DNA from: Gammaproteobacteria bacterium
GTDB taxonomy: Bacteria > Pseudomonadota > Gammaproteobacteria > Steroidobacterales > Rariloculaceae
Direction of reading: 5' to 3'
Assembly (NCBI GenBank): GCA_030834065.1
Contig: JAURFX010000003.1
Location: forward strand, 1 to 41,433
DNA length: 41,433 nt
Both the position numbers and the translations under genes were made by a program. Positions 24,879 through 36,470 of this stretch are shown piece by piece (position 1 is the first letter of the stretch; each line of letters starts with the position of its first letter). The notes under the pieces were generated by a model. That model did no database searches. It saw only the letters and a program-made list of their open reading frames with translations, and had not been told where the DNA came from.

Positions 24879-27491
24879 TCAACTTAACCTCTGAATTAGA
24901 TTCGCTTCTAATATTTTCAGCGATTCTGTTAACTTACTAAATTCTCTAGAACCAGATTGTGCAAACGTTGGCTTGCCTCCGCCTCTTCCATTTAAAAGTT
25001 CATTTGCTTTTGTAACTAAATCTCTTGCATCAACTTGTTTTGCTAAGGATTTATGAACAGAGCAAACAAGAGTCAATTGATCCTTATCCTTTGATACAGC
25101 AATAATTGCTGTATCAACATCCAAATCATGAATGTAGTCACAAAGATCTCTTAAGCCATTTAAAGAAAGATTCTCAACCTCAACCAATGCATATGAGCCT
25201 TTTGATAGTTTCTTTTTATTTTTATTTATTGTTTCTGCTAGTTTTTTTAAGCGAACCTGTTCTTCTTTTTTTATTAATTGAATATGTGCCTTATCCGATT
25301 GAACAAGCTGATCAATTTTCGGTAATAGTGCATTAATACCTGTACCTAATTTATTTGAAATTTCTTTCAAAGTAATTTTTGAAAGCTTCAGGTGTTCAAG
25401 CGCTAACTGTCCAGTATATGCTTCAATCCTTCTAACGCCTGATGCAATACTTGATTCATCATAGATTTCAAATAAACCAATTTCACTTGTATTTATCACA
25501 TGCGTACCGCCACATAATTCTTTTGACTCATTGCCAATCTCAAGCACCCTCACTTGATCTTCATATTTCTCATCAAAAAAAGCCAAAGCGCCTGAATTTA
25601 TAGCTTTTTTATAAGGCATTTCGCTTATCTTTGTAGAAACTGCATTAGCAATTTCATCATTTACATACTGGTTGATACTCTCAATTTGGTCTGGTGTTAC
25701 AGGTTTATTATGCGAAAAATCAAATCTAAGCCTGCCCGCCTCGACTAAAGATCCCCTTTGCTGAACATGATCACCTAGTATTTTCCTGAGACCGGCATGA
25801 AGCAGATGAGTGGCAGAATGACTACCGGCGATTGCTGCTCTACGCCGCTTGTCAATTATCAGTGTGGCGTCATCAAATACCTTAATTTGCCCTTTTTTTA
25901 CTTTTCCGATATGAAAAATTGCCTCATTCTTTTTCTGTGTGTCCAAAACTTCAAAAGTACCATTTCCACATTCTATGATGCCGATATCTCCAACTTGTCC
26001 CCCGCTTTCTGCATAAAATGGAGTTTCACTTAGCACAATAACAGCCTCGTCATCTTCTTTGATTGATTGCACTAACTTGCTATCCAAGAAAATCTCTTTA
26101 ATCTCGGAGTTGTGTTGTTTCTTCTCGTATCCAAAAAAAATTGAACTTTGTTCAGAGGATAAATTATCTTTCTCTGCCATATTAAATTTCATAGATTCTC
26201 TGGCTCGTTTCTTTTGTTCAGCCATTGATTTTTTGAATCCTTCTTCATCAATATTTAAATTAAAGCTTCTGGCTAAATCTTTAGTCAAGTCCTCAGGAAA
26301 ACCATATGTATCGTAGAGTTGAAAGACTGTTTCCCCGTCTAGAGTTTTGCCGTTTTGCTTATTTAGCAAATCTACTTGGGCATTAAATATTTTCATCCCA
26401 TGGCTCAGTGTCTGGCCAAATCTCTCCTCCTCTTCCTTAATTGCCAATTTTATATAATCGCTTCTTTCATTCAAAACCTTATAGGCTTCTCCCATATTAT
26501 TTATTAGTGCATCTACTAATTTAAAGAGAAAGGGATCCTTCATCCCTAACAAATATCCATGACGAGCGGCTCTTCTTAAGATTCTTCTTAATACATAACC
26601 CCTACCATCGCTTCCAGGCAATACCCCATCAGCAATTAAAAATGATATTGCTCTTAGGTGATCAGCAATAACATTGAGTGAGCTTGAAAATTCCTTCTGG
26701 CGAGTAATTTTTTTTGCCTCTTCAATAAGTGGTACAAAAAGATCAGTATCATAATTAGAAGTAACTCCGCTCATAATCGCAGATATTCGTTCGAGACCCA
26801 TTCCTGTATCCACAGAGGGAGCAGGTAAATTACTTAGCTGACCCTGTGAATCTCGTTCAAATTGCATGAATACAATGTTCCAAATCTCCACAAACCGGTC
26901 GCCGTCTGCATCTTTTGATCCGGGCGGTCCTCCTTTGATCGCCTCACCATAATCATAAAATATTTCTGAGCATGGTCCGCATGGACCTGTATCGCCCATG
27001 GCCCAAAAATTATCTTTATCATCAAGTACTACCAGTCGTTTAGGGTCTATACCAATTCTATTGAGCCAAATAGATTTTGATTCATGATCGGTTTGATGAG
27101 TGGTAACCCATAGACGTTCTAAAGGGAGCTGAAGCTCTTTGGTCACATACTCCCAGGCATACCCAATAGCCTGTTCTTTAAAATAGTCTCCAAAACTAAA
27201 GTTCCCCAACATTTCAAAAAAAGTATGGTGCCTTGATGTGTAGCCTACATTGTCTAGATCGTTATGCTTTCCCCCAGCTCTTAAGCACTTCTGCGATGAA
27301 GTAGCCCTTCTATAGGTTCTTTTTTCATTACCTAGAAAAGTATCCTTAAACTGCACCATACCAGCATTCGTAAAAAGCAAGGTAGGATCATTGCCTGGCA
27401 CCAAGGAGCTGCTAGACACCTCGGTGTGATTATTTTTGACAAAATAATCCAAAAAGGATTTTCTAATACTTGTAGAGTTATTTTTAGTCAT
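24879..27491 (-). CDS. alaS: Alanyl-tRNA synthetase
   Basis: RKSFLDYFVKNNHTEVSSSSLVPGNDPTLLFTNAGMVQFKDTFLG; HSATHLLHAGLR; ELCGGTHV; DHA C-terminal domain GRGGGKPTFAQ. Confidence 0.98.
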   Translation of the reverse strand: MTKNNSTSIRKSFLDYFVKNNHTEVSSSSLVPGNDPTLLFTNAGMVQFKDTFLGNEKRTYRRATSSQKCLRAGGKHNDLDNVGYTSRHHTFFEMLGNFSFGDYFKEQAIGYAWEYVTKELQLPLERLWVTTHQTDHESKSIWLNRIGIDPKRLVVLDDKDNFWAMGDTGPCGPCSEIFYDYGEAIKGGPPGSKDADGDRFVEIWNIVFMQFERDSQGQLSNLPAPSVDTGMGLERISAIMSGVTSNYDTDLFVPLIEEAKKITRQKEFSSSLNVIADHLRAISFLIADGVLPGSDGRGYVLRRILRRAARHGYLLGMKDPFLFKLVDALINNMGEAYKVLNERSDYIKLAIKEEEERFGQTLSHGMKIFNAQVDLLNKQNGKTLDGETVFQLYDTYGFPEDLTKDLARSFNLNIDEEGFKKSMAEQKKRARESMKFNMAEKDNLSSEQSSIFFGYEKKQHNSEIKEIFLDSKLVQSIKEDDEAVIVLSETPFYAESGGQVGDIGIIECGNGTFEVLDTQKKNEAIFHIGKVKKGQIKVFDDATLIIDKRRRAAIAGSHSATHLLHAGLRKILGDHVQQRGSLVEAGRLRFDFSHNKPVTPDQIESINQYVNDEIANAVSTKISEMPYKKAINSGALAFFDEKYEDQVRVLEIGNESKELCGGTHVINTSEIGLFEIYDESSIASGVRRIEAYTGQLALEHLKLSKITLKEISNKLGTGINALLPKIDQLVQSDKAHIQLIKKEEQVRLKKLAETINKNKKKLSKGSYALVEVENLSLNGLRDLCDYIHDLDVDTAIIAVSKDKDQLTLVCSVHKSLAKQVDARDLVTKANELLNGRGGGKPTFAQSGSREFSKLTESLKILEANLIQRLS

Positions 27492-27940
27492 TAAACCATT
27501 TTAATAATTTCTTTTGCATCCTGGTGAGCAAAACCACGTTGCTGTAAAAATTTAAAAGCCTTTAGAAATTGCTCTTTATCTTCAAGTTTTGTATTTTTAA
27601 GTTTTTTATTAAGTACCGTAAGGCCGATCTGTTGCCATGAAGATTTTCTTTTACTAATTTCTTCATCAATAGTTTGGGTATCAATGCCTTTTATCTTTAA
27701 TTCGTAAGCAATTTTTAATGGGCCGTAACCTCTTGAAGATCTAACATTAACAATCATCTCAGCGTATCGTTCATCAGACTGTAGATCTTCTTTCTTTAGC
27801 TTTAAGACTGTCTCATGACTAAGCAGTCCAGAAAAACCTTTTTCTTTTAACTTCGTGACGAGCTCCAAAAATCCATGCTCTCGTCTTGCAAGATAATCCA
27901 TAGCTTTTTTTCTACAATCAACCTCTTCTGATGACATCAA
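27491..27940 (-). CDS. recX: RecX regulatory protein
   Basis: [56 protein letters not shown]; 4-bp overlap with recA. Confidence 0.92.
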   Translation of the reverse strand: MMSSEEVDCRKKAMDYLARREHGFLELVTKLKEKGFSGLLSHETVLKLKKEDLQSDERYAEMIVNVRSSRGYGPLKIAYELKIKGIDTQTIDEEISKRKSSWQQIGLTVLNKKLKNTKLEDKEQFLKAFKFLQQRGFAHQDAKEIIKMV

Positions 27941-28950
27941 CCGGATTCTTTTTCGTCAACTTTGTCAAAAACTAGAGTACGTATGGCAGTTTCTATAGCA
28001 TTTGCGATTTCGCTGTTATCTTTTAGGAAATCTCTCACATTTTCTTTGCCTTGGCCGATCCTATCACCGTTGTAACTGTACCAAGATCCCGATTTTTCAA
28101 TTAGGTTATGTTGCACTCCCAAATCAATGAGCTCCCCCTCTCTTGAAATACCATGCCCATATAAAATCTCAAATTCAGCTTGCTTAAAGGGTGGTGCCAC
28201 CTTGTTTTTTACAACCTTGACCCTTGTCTCATTACCTAAAATCTCATCACCTTTTTTAATGGCACCGATTCGACGAATATCAAGCCTTACGGAGGCATAA
28301 AATTTTAAAGCATTTCCTCCTGTTGTGGTTTCGGGGCTTCCAAACATGACACCAATCTTCATCCTTATCTGGTTAATAAAAATAACCATAGTATTAGATT
28401 TTTTAATATTTCCCGTAAGCTTTCTCAGCGCTTGTGACATTAATCGAGCCTGAAGACCCATATGAGAATCTCCCATTTCGCCATCAATTTCTGCTTTTGG
28501 GGTAAGTGCTGCTACCGAGTCAACAACCACAAGGTCTACTGCACCAGATTTTACAAGCATATCGGTGATTTCCAGCGCCTGCTCGCCTGTATCAGGTTGA
28601 GAAACTAGCAGATCTGATAAATTGACTCCGATTTTCTCAGCATAAACAGGATCAAGTGCATGCTCTGCATCAACAAATGCAGCTGTTCCTCCCGACTTTT
28701 GTATTTCAGAGACCACTTGAAGTGTTAAAGTCGTTTTCCCAGAGGATTCTGGACCATAGATTTCAATGACTCGGCCTTTCGGGAGGCCTCCAATCCCCAA
28801 GGCAATATCAAGTCCAAGAGACCCAGTAGAAACTGCCTCAATATCCCTCATAACAGAGGGATCACCCAGCTTCATGACTGAACCTTTTCCATACTGTCTT
28901 TCTATCTGCGATAACGCCGCATCTAGGGCTTTTTTCTTATTATCATCCAT
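27937..28950 (-). CDS. recA: Recombinase RecA
   Basis: [35 protein letters not shown] (Walker A), [39 protein letters not shown]. Confidence 0.99.
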   Translation of the reverse strand: MDDNKKKALDAALSQIERQYGKGSVMKLGDPSVMRDIEAVSTGSLGLDIALGIGGLPKGRVIEIYGPESSGKTTLTLQVVSEIQKSGGTAAFVDAEHALDPVYAEKIGVNLSDLLVSQPDTGEQALEITDMLVKSGAVDLVVVDSVAALTPKAEIDGEMGDSHMGLQARLMSQALRKLTGNIKKSNTMVIFINQIRMKIGVMFGSPETTTGGNALKFYASVRLDIRRIGAIKKGDEILGNETRVKVVKNKVAPPFKQAEFEILYGHGISREGELIDLGVQHNLIEKSGSWYSYNGDRIGQGKENVRDFLKDNSEIANAIETAIRTLVFDKVDEKESG

Positions 28951-29026
28951 AGCTTTTCCTAATTCTTAACTTATCAATAAATTATTTCATAGATGCCAAA
29001 TGATAGACAGCATCTAATGCAAAAGT

Positions 29027-29497
29027 TCAATGGATTATTTGGTTTTGAAACTGGATTACGCTCTCATCTACGGCTTTTTGGCGTATTTCTGTTCGAGTTC
29101 CTAAAAATCTATATTCATTAGTGATTATTTCGCCTTTAAAATAAGTAGATATATATGCAAGGCCGACTGGTTTTTCTTGAGACCCGCCATCAGGGCCAGC
29201 AATGCCGGTTATAGCAATACCTGCGTCTGCCCGCATTAAATGTACAACACCTAAGACCAGTGCTTTGGATACTTCATGACTAACTGCTCCGCACTGATCC
29301 AATATCTCACCGCTTACTTTTAGGACTCTTTGTTTGATTTCGTTTGAATAACAGACGATTCCACCTTTGAACCAGCCAGAGGCACCAGATTTTGAGATAA
29401 GCGTGCTAGCTAATAAACCCCCAGTGCAAGATTCTGCAACGGCAATAAATTGATTACATGAAATCAAATAATTAGCTATTTTATCTATGTCATTCAT
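29027..29497 (-). CDS. CinA C-terminal domain protein (nicotinamide-nucleotide amidase, PncC-type)
   Basis: IAVAESCTGGLLASTLISKSGASGWFKGGIVCYSNEIKQRVLKV...AGIAITGIAGPDGGSQEKPVGLAYIS. Confidence 0.93.
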   Translation of the reverse strand: MNDIDKIANYLISCNQFIAVAESCTGGLLASTLISKSGASGWFKGGIVCYSNEIKQRVLKVSGEILDQCGAVSHEVSKALVLGVVHLMRADAGIAITGIAGPDGGSQEKPVGLAYISTYFKGEIITNEYRFLGTRTEIRQKAVDESVIQFQNQIIH

Positions 29498-30549
29498 GCA
29501 ATTAACTTATACAGATCTAAATAGGCATTTAAGTAATTCTGAGAGTTGTAGTTTTTGATAACATGTCGATAAGCCGATTCAACCTTTGCCTCTCTATCTT
29601 CTTTATTATTTAAGTAATGATGAATCTTTTCAATATCATTTTCTTTTATTTGAATCGATACTTGCAAGCCATTCGCTCCATGCATTAAGAGTTCTGATGC
29701 GCCACCCATTCCTGCCGATATAACGGGGAGACGACTTGCCATGGCCTCAATAATTGAGAGACCCAGGCCTTCCTCGCATGCTAAATGAAGAAAAAAATCA
29801 TAATTTAACAATTTTTGAGCAAGGTCCTTTTCATAGTTTTTTAAGAATACTTGTTTATCGAGCCCCATCTTTTTTATTTCTTTTAAAAGATTGTCGTGAT
29901 TTTCTCCATCACCATAGCAATGCAACTCCACATGCAACCCTCTGTCCAATAACCCCCTTATGAGCCTAAAAGCAGCGGAATGATTTTTTCTGACAATCAA
30001 TTGTGCAGGCATGACGCCTTTGATGATCTTGCCTTTTTGAATTGATTGGCCTGAAGATGATGATAATTTTTCTACGTCTATCATGCTGGGAATGTAATAA
30101 AGTTTTTCAGCTTTAATACCCACATTATTTTTTAGGTCTTCGATAATTGCTTGGGAAATGCATGCAATTGCATTTAATTTTTTAAATTGATAATTTAGGT
30201 AAAACTTCGGCTCACTCCGATGCACTCTTCGAGTGATCATTTTAGAAATTCTTTGATTCAAGCGATTAAGGATACGGGTAATACCTCTTCTCGAGTGACC
30301 ATGAACAATATCTGGATTAAGATCATTAATATATTGGATTATTTTGCTTTGAGCGAGAAAATCGAATTCTCCTCGATATTTAAACTTAACAATAGGTAAA
30401 TGAGGGAAATTTTTAGCGATGTAGCTATCATCAGGAACAATCATCGCTGCATCGATTCCAGCTTTATATTGAGATTCTAAGAGGGCAATCGATTGAATTG
30501 CACCTCCGTAATACGATCTTCCTAACTCAAGATGAATTACTTTCATCAA
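29494..30549 (-). CDS. Glycosyltransferase (GT4-type)
   Basis: LELGRSYYGGAIQSIALLE...DIVHGHSRRGI...FLHLACEEGLGLSIIEAMASRLPVISAGMGGASELLMHGANG. Confidence 0.88.
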   Translation of the reverse strand: MMKVIHLELGRSYYGGAIQSIALLESQYKAGIDAAMIVPDDSYIAKNFPHLPIVKFKYRGEFDFLAQSKIIQYINDLNPDIVHGHSRRGITRILNRLNQRISKMITRRVHRSEPKFYLNYQFKKLNAIACISQAIIEDLKNNVGIKAEKLYYIPSMIDVEKLSSSSGQSIQKGKIIKGVMPAQLIVRKNHSAAFRLIRGLLDRGLHVELHCYGDGENHDNLLKEIKKMGLDKQVFLKNYEKDLAQKLLNYDFFLHLACEEGLGLSIIEAMASRLPVISAGMGGASELLMHGANGLQVSIQIKENDIEKIHHYLNNKEDREAKVESAYRHVIKNYNSQNYLNAYLDLYKLIA

Positions 30550-30985
30550 TATAGACTTTACTATTAATGATAGCCGATTGATTTGTTTTCGAAGAGATCA
30601 GTTGGACCGCTATCTCGTGATCAAACCAGGACCATTCACAATGTTCCTTTGGATTGATAGATATGTTTTCTTGATTGGTAACATAATAAAAAACATGCTC
30701 TTTATTTATTTTTGTATCTTGATGGAATTTATTTCTCCATCTTGGGTCAATCGGATACTCATTGATGATATCAGTCTTAATCCATTGCCCTTGACTGATT
30801 GATGTCTCTTCCATTAATTCTCTTAATGCTGCGCCCTCTGGAGTTTCATCCCACTTCAAACTTCCAGTCACAGATTGCCAATAATTGATTGGATCATTTC
30901 TCTTAAGAAGAAGTACTTCGCGCTTATGATTTAAGATGATGATGAGAACAGATTCAGGCCTTTTATAGGATCTCTCGTTACTCAC
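30527..30985 (-). CDS. nudB: NUDIX hydrolase, dihydroneopterin triphosphate diphosphatase-like
   Basis: SVTGSLKWDETPEGAALRELMEETSI Nudix box; adjacent to aspS. Confidence 0.85.
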   Translation of the reverse strand: MSNERSYKRPESVLIIILNHKREVLLLKRNDPINYWQSVTGSLKWDETPEGAALRELMEETSISQGQWIKTDIINEYPIDPRWRNKFHQDTKINKEHVFYYVTNQENISINPKEHCEWSWFDHEIAVQLISSKTNQSAIINSKVYIDESNSS

Positions 30986-32753
30986 TGGGTATCGTTTTTA
31001 ATTTCAAATGTAGCTCATTGAGCTGCTCTTGACTGGCATTGCTAGGCGCGCCAGTTAATATATCTGAGGCCGTTTGGGTCTTAGGAAACGCAATAGTTTC
31101 TCGAATCGATTCCAGTCCAAGCATAATCATCACTAATCGATCAAGGCCAAATGCTATGCCACCATGCGGTGGACATCCATAATCCATAGCCTGCAACAAG
31201 AAGCCAAACTTTTCATCTGCCTCTTTTGAATCAATCCCAAGTGCTTCAAGGACTGCTTTTTGAGTTTCTTTATCATATATTCGAAGCGAACCACCGCCAA
31301 TCTCCGTTCCATTAAGAACCATATCATAAGCATGAGATAAAACTTTAGTTGGATCCTTCTTAAGGTCCTCAATATTCTCAATATTAGGTCTTGTGAATGG
31401 GTGATGTGAGGATGTGAGATTGCCATCCGCATCTTTTTCAAACATTGGGAAATCTACCACCCACAATGGCGCCCAATCTTTCTCATAGAGATTAAGATCC
31501 CTTGCAATCTTAAGCCTCAACTGGCTCATACTATCATTCACCACCTTTTTAGTGCCGGCACCAAAAAAGATTAAATCTCCTGTCTCAGCAGACGCGCGGC
31601 CAAGAATTGCAGATATCTCGGTGTCATTGAGGAATTTAAGAATTGGAGACTGCAAACCCTCATTAAGATCATTGATATCATTTACTTTTATGTAGGCAAG
31701 CCCTCTGGCACCAAACTTTGCAACAAATGAAGTATAGTCATCAATTTCTTTTCTACTAAGTTTTGAGCCTTGCTTAAGGTTCATTAGCACAATTCTACTA
31801 TCGCTATTCTTTGCTGGATCTGAAAAAACCTTAAATGCACTCTCTAGAAAGAGATCCTTGATGTCAATCAGTCGCATATCGAATCTTGTATTAGGCGCAT
31901 CAGTACCGTATTGATCTATAGCATCCTGATAGCTAATTACAGGGAAAGGGTCTGGCAATTTAATGTTGATTACAGACTGAAACAGCTCTTTAATAAGGCG
32001 CTCCATCAAAGTTGTAATTGCTTCCTGATCCATAAAGGCGGTTTCAATATCAACCTGTGTAAACTCAGGCTGTCTATCTGCTCTTAGATCCTCATCTCTA
32101 AAACATTTCACAATCTGATAATACCGATCAAAGCCTGAAATCATTAAAAGCTGCTTCATAAGCTGAGGAGATTGCGGTAAAGCAAAAAAGTTACCTGGCT
32201 GTGTTCTGCTTGGAACTAGATAGTCTCGAGCACCTTCCGGAGTAGTTTTTGAAAGAATTGGTGTTTCAATATCAGTAAATCCCTGATTATCAAGAAAATC
32301 TCTAATAAATTTGACAATCTTATGTCTCTTTCTAAGGTTCTTTTGCATTTTCTCCCGTCTTAAATCCAGGTACCTATATTTCAAGCGTGTATCCTCACTT
32401 GAATATGCCTGGTCATCCTGATCAACAGGAGGAGGGAGTGATCGACTTAATACCGTTAAATCTGAAGCGACAAGCTCAATAGTGCCCGTTGGTAGATCTT
32501 TGTTAATGGTCCCCTCTGGTCTTCCTCTAATTGATCCACAAACTTTTAGAACAAATTCATTTCTGCAGCTCTCGGCAATTTTAAAGAGCTTTTCCGTCTC
32601 TGGATTTGCAACAATTTGAATTAAACCTGTGTGATCTCTCAGATCAATAAAGATGACACCTCCATGATCTCTTCTACGATGCACCCAACCACAAACCGTT
32701 ACCTCGCTATCAAGGGAGCTTTTAGTGACTTGTCCGCAATAATGAGTTCTCAT
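30978..32753 (-). CDS. aspS: Aspartyl-tRNA synthetase
   Basis: MRTHYCGQVTKSSLDSEVTVCGWVHRRRDHGGVIFIDLRDHTG; FRDEDLRADRQPEFTQVD; GGIAFGLDRLVM. Confidence 0.98.
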   Translation of the reverse strand: MRTHYCGQVTKSSLDSEVTVCGWVHRRRDHGGVIFIDLRDHTGLIQIVANPETEKLFKIAESCRNEFVLKVCGSIRGRPEGTINKDLPTGTIELVASDLTVLSRSLPPPVDQDDQAYSSEDTRLKYRYLDLRREKMQKNLRKRHKIVKFIRDFLDNQGFTDIETPILSKTTPEGARDYLVPSRTQPGNFFALPQSPQLMKQLLMISGFDRYYQIVKCFRDEDLRADRQPEFTQVDIETAFMDQEAITTLMERLIKELFQSVINIKLPDPFPVISYQDAIDQYGTDAPNTRFDMRLIDIKDLFLESAFKVFSDPAKNSDSRIVLMNLKQGSKLSRKEIDDYTSFVAKFGARGLAYIKVNDINDLNEGLQSPILKFLNDTEISAILGRASAETGDLIFFGAGTKKVVNDSMSQLRLKIARDLNLYEKDWAPLWVVDFPMFEKDADGNLTSSHHPFTRPNIENIEDLKKDPTKVLSHAYDMVLNGTEIGGGSLRIYDKETQKAVLEALGIDSKEADEKFGFLLQAMDYGCPPHGGIAFGLDRLVMIMLGLESIRETIAFPKTQTASDILTGAPSNASQEQLNELHLKLKTIPSE

Positions 32754-32819
32754 GATTTCATGTTCAGTGATTAGGGCTCTATTGTATCAATGAAATTAAT
32801 TTTAAAGGCAAAAGCTTAA

Positions 32820-33128
32820 TTAATTTTTTGTATCCGAGGTACTTTCTTTTTTTTCAGCTTTGGGAGTGGGACTGGCTGATATTTCGCTTGTATCCGTCTT
32901 AGTCTCTTTGGATTTTATATCCGTTAAATTTTTCTTTTTTTCCTTATCAGACTTAAAATCGGTCTCATACCATCCTGAGCCCTTAAGTCTAAAGCTTGGA
33001 GCTGAAATCATCTTTTTTAAACTATCGGTTTGACACGCATCGCAGTAACGCAAGGGGTCTTCGCTTAACTTTTGTAGCACCTCAACATGGTTCCCACATT
33101 GCGAGCATCGATATTCAAAAATAGGCAT
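32820..33128 (-). CDS. FmdB-family zinc ribbon protein
   Basis: MPIFEYRCSQCGNHVEVLQKLSEDPLRYCDACQTDSLKKMISAPSFRLKGSGWYETDFK; low-complexity Lys/Ser/Thr tail. Confidence 0.93.
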   Translation of the reverse strand: MPIFEYRCSQCGNHVEVLQKLSEDPLRYCDACQTDSLKKMISAPSFRLKGSGWYETDFKSDKEKKKNLTDIKSKETKTDTSEISASPTPKAEKKESTSDTKN

Positions 33129-33136
33129 GGATTCTT

Positions 33137-35704
33137 CTAATTACAGATAAATTTTTCATCTTTAAATGTGATAGCTATATTTTTGTCACCATTATCATCA
33201 GCTAATAGCTGATCTGCAACTAAATTTTCAATTTCATGTTCAATCACACGCTTGATCGGTCTTGCTCCAAAAATTGGATCAAAACCTATCTTAGATATTT
33301 GCTTGATTGCAAGATCATCAACCGATAATTTAATTCCAATTTTATCTAACTTTGCTTTTAATTTAGATATCTGTATGGCTGTTATTTTTTTAATCATCTC
33401 CTCAGGTAAGGAATTAAAAATAACAATATCATCCAATCTATTCAAGAATTCAGGTTTAAAATTATTTTTCAAAATCTCTTGAATTGTATTTTCAATTTCC
33501 TCAAATTTATGATTTTGTGCTTTATCTAAGATCTCATGGCTTCCTAGATTTGATGTCATGATGATAATTGTATTTTTAAAGTCAACCGTTCTTCCTTGTC
33601 CGTCTGTGAGCCTTCCATCATCGAGAACTTGAAGAAGAACATTAAAAATATCCTGATGAGCTTTTTCAATTTCATCCAATAGTATTACTGAGAAGGGCTT
33701 TCTCCTGACGGACTCTGTGAGCAGGCCCCCTTCATCATAGCCGACGTATCCAGGTGGAGCTCCAATTAATCTCGCAACGCTATGTTTCTCCATATACTCA
33801 GACATATCTATTCGAATCATTGAATGTTCTGTGTCAAAAAGGAATTCTGCAAGCGCTTTTGATAGTTCTGTTTTGCCAACGCCTGTTGGTCCTAAAAAAA
33901 GAAATGAGCCGTGGGGCCTTGCCTCATCTGAGATTCCCGCCCTTGCTCTTCTAATACAAGAAGATACTGTTTTTACCGCAAGGTCCTGACCAACTACTCT
34001 TTTCGCTAATATCTCTTCAAGGGATAGGAGTTTTTGTTTTTCAGATTGCAACATTTTAGTTACAGGGATACCGGTCCATTTAGATACTATTTCAGCAATT
34101 TCGTCTTCAGTTACCTTGCTTCTCAGTAGCTGATAGGTAATATTTTCTTGGGATGCCGCTGCCTCTAATTCCTTCTCAAGAAGAGGAATCTTGCCGTACT
34201 GAAGCTCAGACATTAACGAGAGATCGCCTTGCCTTTTAGCCCTATCAAAATCTAGTCGGGCCTTTTCAAGCGCTTCACGAATATGCGTCGCTCCCATCAT
34301 TTTAGATTTCTCCGCTTTCCAAAGCTCAGACAAGTCGGCAAATTCTTTTTCAAGATTATTAATTGAGAGATCTAGCTTTGAAAGCCTATCCTTAGATGCT
34401 TTGTCTGATTCTTTAGAAAGAGCCTCTTTTTCAATTTTTAATTGAATGATTTTTCTTTCTAAGATGTCCAGCTTTTCAGGCTTTGAGTCTATCTCAATTC
34501 TAATTCTTGAAGCAGCCTCATCGATCAGATCAATGGCTTTATCTGGAAGTTGTCTGTCTGCGATATATCGACTGGATAAATTAGCCGCACTGATAATGGC
34601 TTGATCTGTAATCTCAATGCCATGATGCAATTCATACCTTTCTTTTAAGCCTCTGAGTATTGCCACTGTATCTTCTATATTTGGTTCTCGCACCATTATC
34701 TTTTGAAACCGCCGTTCGAGTGCTGCATCCTTTTCAAGATTTTTTCGATACTCGTCTATTGTAGTAGCTCCAACACAATGCAGTTCACCTCTGGCAAGTG
34801 CTGGTTTAAGCATATTCCCAGCGTCCATCGCACCCTCGGCTTTTCCTGCGCCCACCATTGTATGAAGTTCATCAATAAAAAGAATGACTTCTCCCTGCAT
34901 AGATTTTAGCTCGCTGAGGACCGCTTTCAGCCTTTCCTCAAAGTCACCCCTAAATTTAGCTCCCGCAATTAATTGACCTAAATCTAATGAAAGTATTTTT
35001 TTTGATCGGAGTGATTCAGGAACTTCTCTGTTAATAATTCTTAATGCCAGCCCTTCGATGATTGCTGTTTTACCAACGCCCGGCTCACCAATGAGGACAG
35101 GATTATTTTTAGTTCTTCTTTGAAGGACCTGAATGGTTCTTCTTATTTCATCGTCTCGGCCAATAACAGGGTCTAATTTTCCTTCCTCAGCAAGTTTGGT
35201 AAGATCAACACAATATTTTTTTAAAGCTTGTCTAAGGTCTTCATCAGATGCATCACTGACTGTCTTATTCATTCTAATTTTTTGAATTGACTGTTCAACT
35301 ATTTTTTCATCTACACCAAATTTATTTAATATGGTCTTTAACTCACCCGCCTCTCTAGATGCTGCAAGCAGGAATGATTCTGTAGAAATATATTGATCGC
35401 CAATTTTTTGCGAAATTATCTGAGACACATTAAGAAGGCTATTTAGCTTATTACTAAAGTGAAGTTCTCCACTACTGCCCTCCACTCTTGGCAGCGCGTC
35501 AATTCTATTTGTTAATTCTTTTTTAAGTTGAAAAATGTCTAACCCACAACTTAAGAGCAGACTTCTTACGCTACCTTCGTTGTCCTCTATAAAAGCCATT
35601 AGTAAATGTAAAGGCTCAATAAATTGCTGATCATTGCTTAGCGCTATCTCTTGAGCATCAGCTAATCCCTGCTTAAATTTATTTGTAAACTTGTCAATTT
35701 TCAT
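33137..35704 (-). CDS. clpB: ClpB disaggregase (AAA+)
   Basis: Clp-N repeats; [15 protein letters not shown] and [16 protein letters not shown] Walker A motifs; middle coiled-coil domain; [15 protein letters not shown]. Confidence 0.97.
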   Translation of the reverse strand: MKIDKFTNKFKQGLADAQEIALSNDQQFIEPLHLLMAFIEDNEGSVRSLLLSCGLDIFQLKKELTNRIDALPRVEGSSGELHFSNKLNSLLNVSQIISQKIGDQYISTESFLLAASREAGELKTILNKFGVDEKIVEQSIQKIRMNKTVSDASDEDLRQALKKYCVDLTKLAEEGKLDPVIGRDDEIRRTIQVLQRRTKNNPVLIGEPGVGKTAIIEGLALRIINREVPESLRSKKILSLDLGQLIAGAKFRGDFEERLKAVLSELKSMQGEVILFIDELHTMVGAGKAEGAMDAGNMLKPALARGELHCVGATTIDEYRKNLEKDAALERRFQKIMVREPNIEDTVAILRGLKERYELHHGIEITDQAIISAANLSSRYIADRQLPDKAIDLIDEAASRIRIEIDSKPEKLDILERKIIQLKIEKEALSKESDKASKDRLSKLDLSINNLEKEFADLSELWKAEKSKMMGATHIREALEKARLDFDRAKRQGDLSLMSELQYGKIPLLEKELEAAASQENITYQLLRSKVTEDEIAEIVSKWTGIPVTKMLQSEKQKLLSLEEILAKRVVGQDLAVKTVSSCIRRARAGISDEARPHGSFLFLGPTGVGKTELSKALAEFLFDTEHSMIRIDMSEYMEKHSVARLIGAPPGYVGYDEGGLLTESVRRKPFSVILLDEIEKAHQDIFNVLLQVLDDGRLTDGQGRTVDFKNTIIIMTSNLGSHEILDKAQNHKFEEIENTIQEILKNNFKPEFLNRLDDIVIFNSLPEEMIKKITAIQISKLKAKLDKIGIKLSVDDLAIKQISKIGFDPIFGARPIKRVIEHEIENLVADQLLADDNGDKNIAITFKDEKFICN

Positions 35705-35741
35705 ATTTATAATTTTAGGGTAATTATGAAAATTTCAAGTA

Positions 35742-36470
35742 TTAACTTATCCAAATAATTGAAGCATGTCTGGCCCTAGTCTTATTGCGTCGGTATGAAT
35801 GATACTTATCTTCCAAACAAAATGTACATTCTTTCGAGACCGCTACCTTGGAAGCTTTTTGCATACCTAATAGTTCGACACAAAGACTTCGAATATCAAA
35901 AAAATACTTATCATTACTTGCATGTACAAAGTTAAGATAATCTTCATTGATTAAATTTAAATGATCAATAAAATCCTTTTTGACCTCAAAACAATTTATA
36001 CAAAGTGTTGGTCCTAGCCAAAAGGATAAATTTTTAAAAGATATCTCAACATGCTTATGCAGTGAATTGATGATTCCGTTTACAAGCCCCCTCCATCCGC
36101 AATGTAATATGCCAGCTAACTTTCCATTCTGATCACAAAACATGAGCGGAAGACAATCTGCCGTAAGTACTACGCAGGGATTATCTTTTTGTAAAGAAAA
36201 AGCTCCATCTGCCTCTGGAAAAAAGTCTTTTGACGGCGACTGAATAATATCGATACCATGTACTTGCCTGATAAATGCAGAATCATCCATCAGAGGAAGA
36301 ACCTTATATAGTTCATTGGTACTAACTGAGCAATTAGGAAGGCCCTCTGGACCTCTCGAAAAATCAAGTTCAATTTGCTGAAGATGACTTCTTTTTTTTG
36401 ATATGAATGCTTTGATATTACTTGGCCTATTCCAATCTTCGTAACCGATTTCCTCAAGTATTGTATTCAT
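35742..36470 (-). CDS. pgeF: Multicopper polyphenol oxidase/purine nucleoside phosphorylase family (YfiH/PgeF)
   Basis: LTADCLPLMFCDQNGKLAGILHCGWRGLVNGII...LGPTLCINCFEV. Confidence 0.92.
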   Translation of the reverse strand: MNTILEEIGYEDWNRPSNIKAFISKKRSHLQQIELDFSRGPEGLPNCSVSTNELYKVLPLMDDSAFIRQVHGIDIIQSPSKDFFPEADGAFSLQKDNPCVVLTADCLPLMFCDQNGKLAGILHCGWRGLVNGIINSLHKHVEISFKNLSFWLGPTLCINCFEVKKDFIDHLNLINEDYLNFVHASNDKYFFDIRSLCVELLGMQKASKVAVSKECTFCLEDKYHSYRRNKTRARHASIIWIS

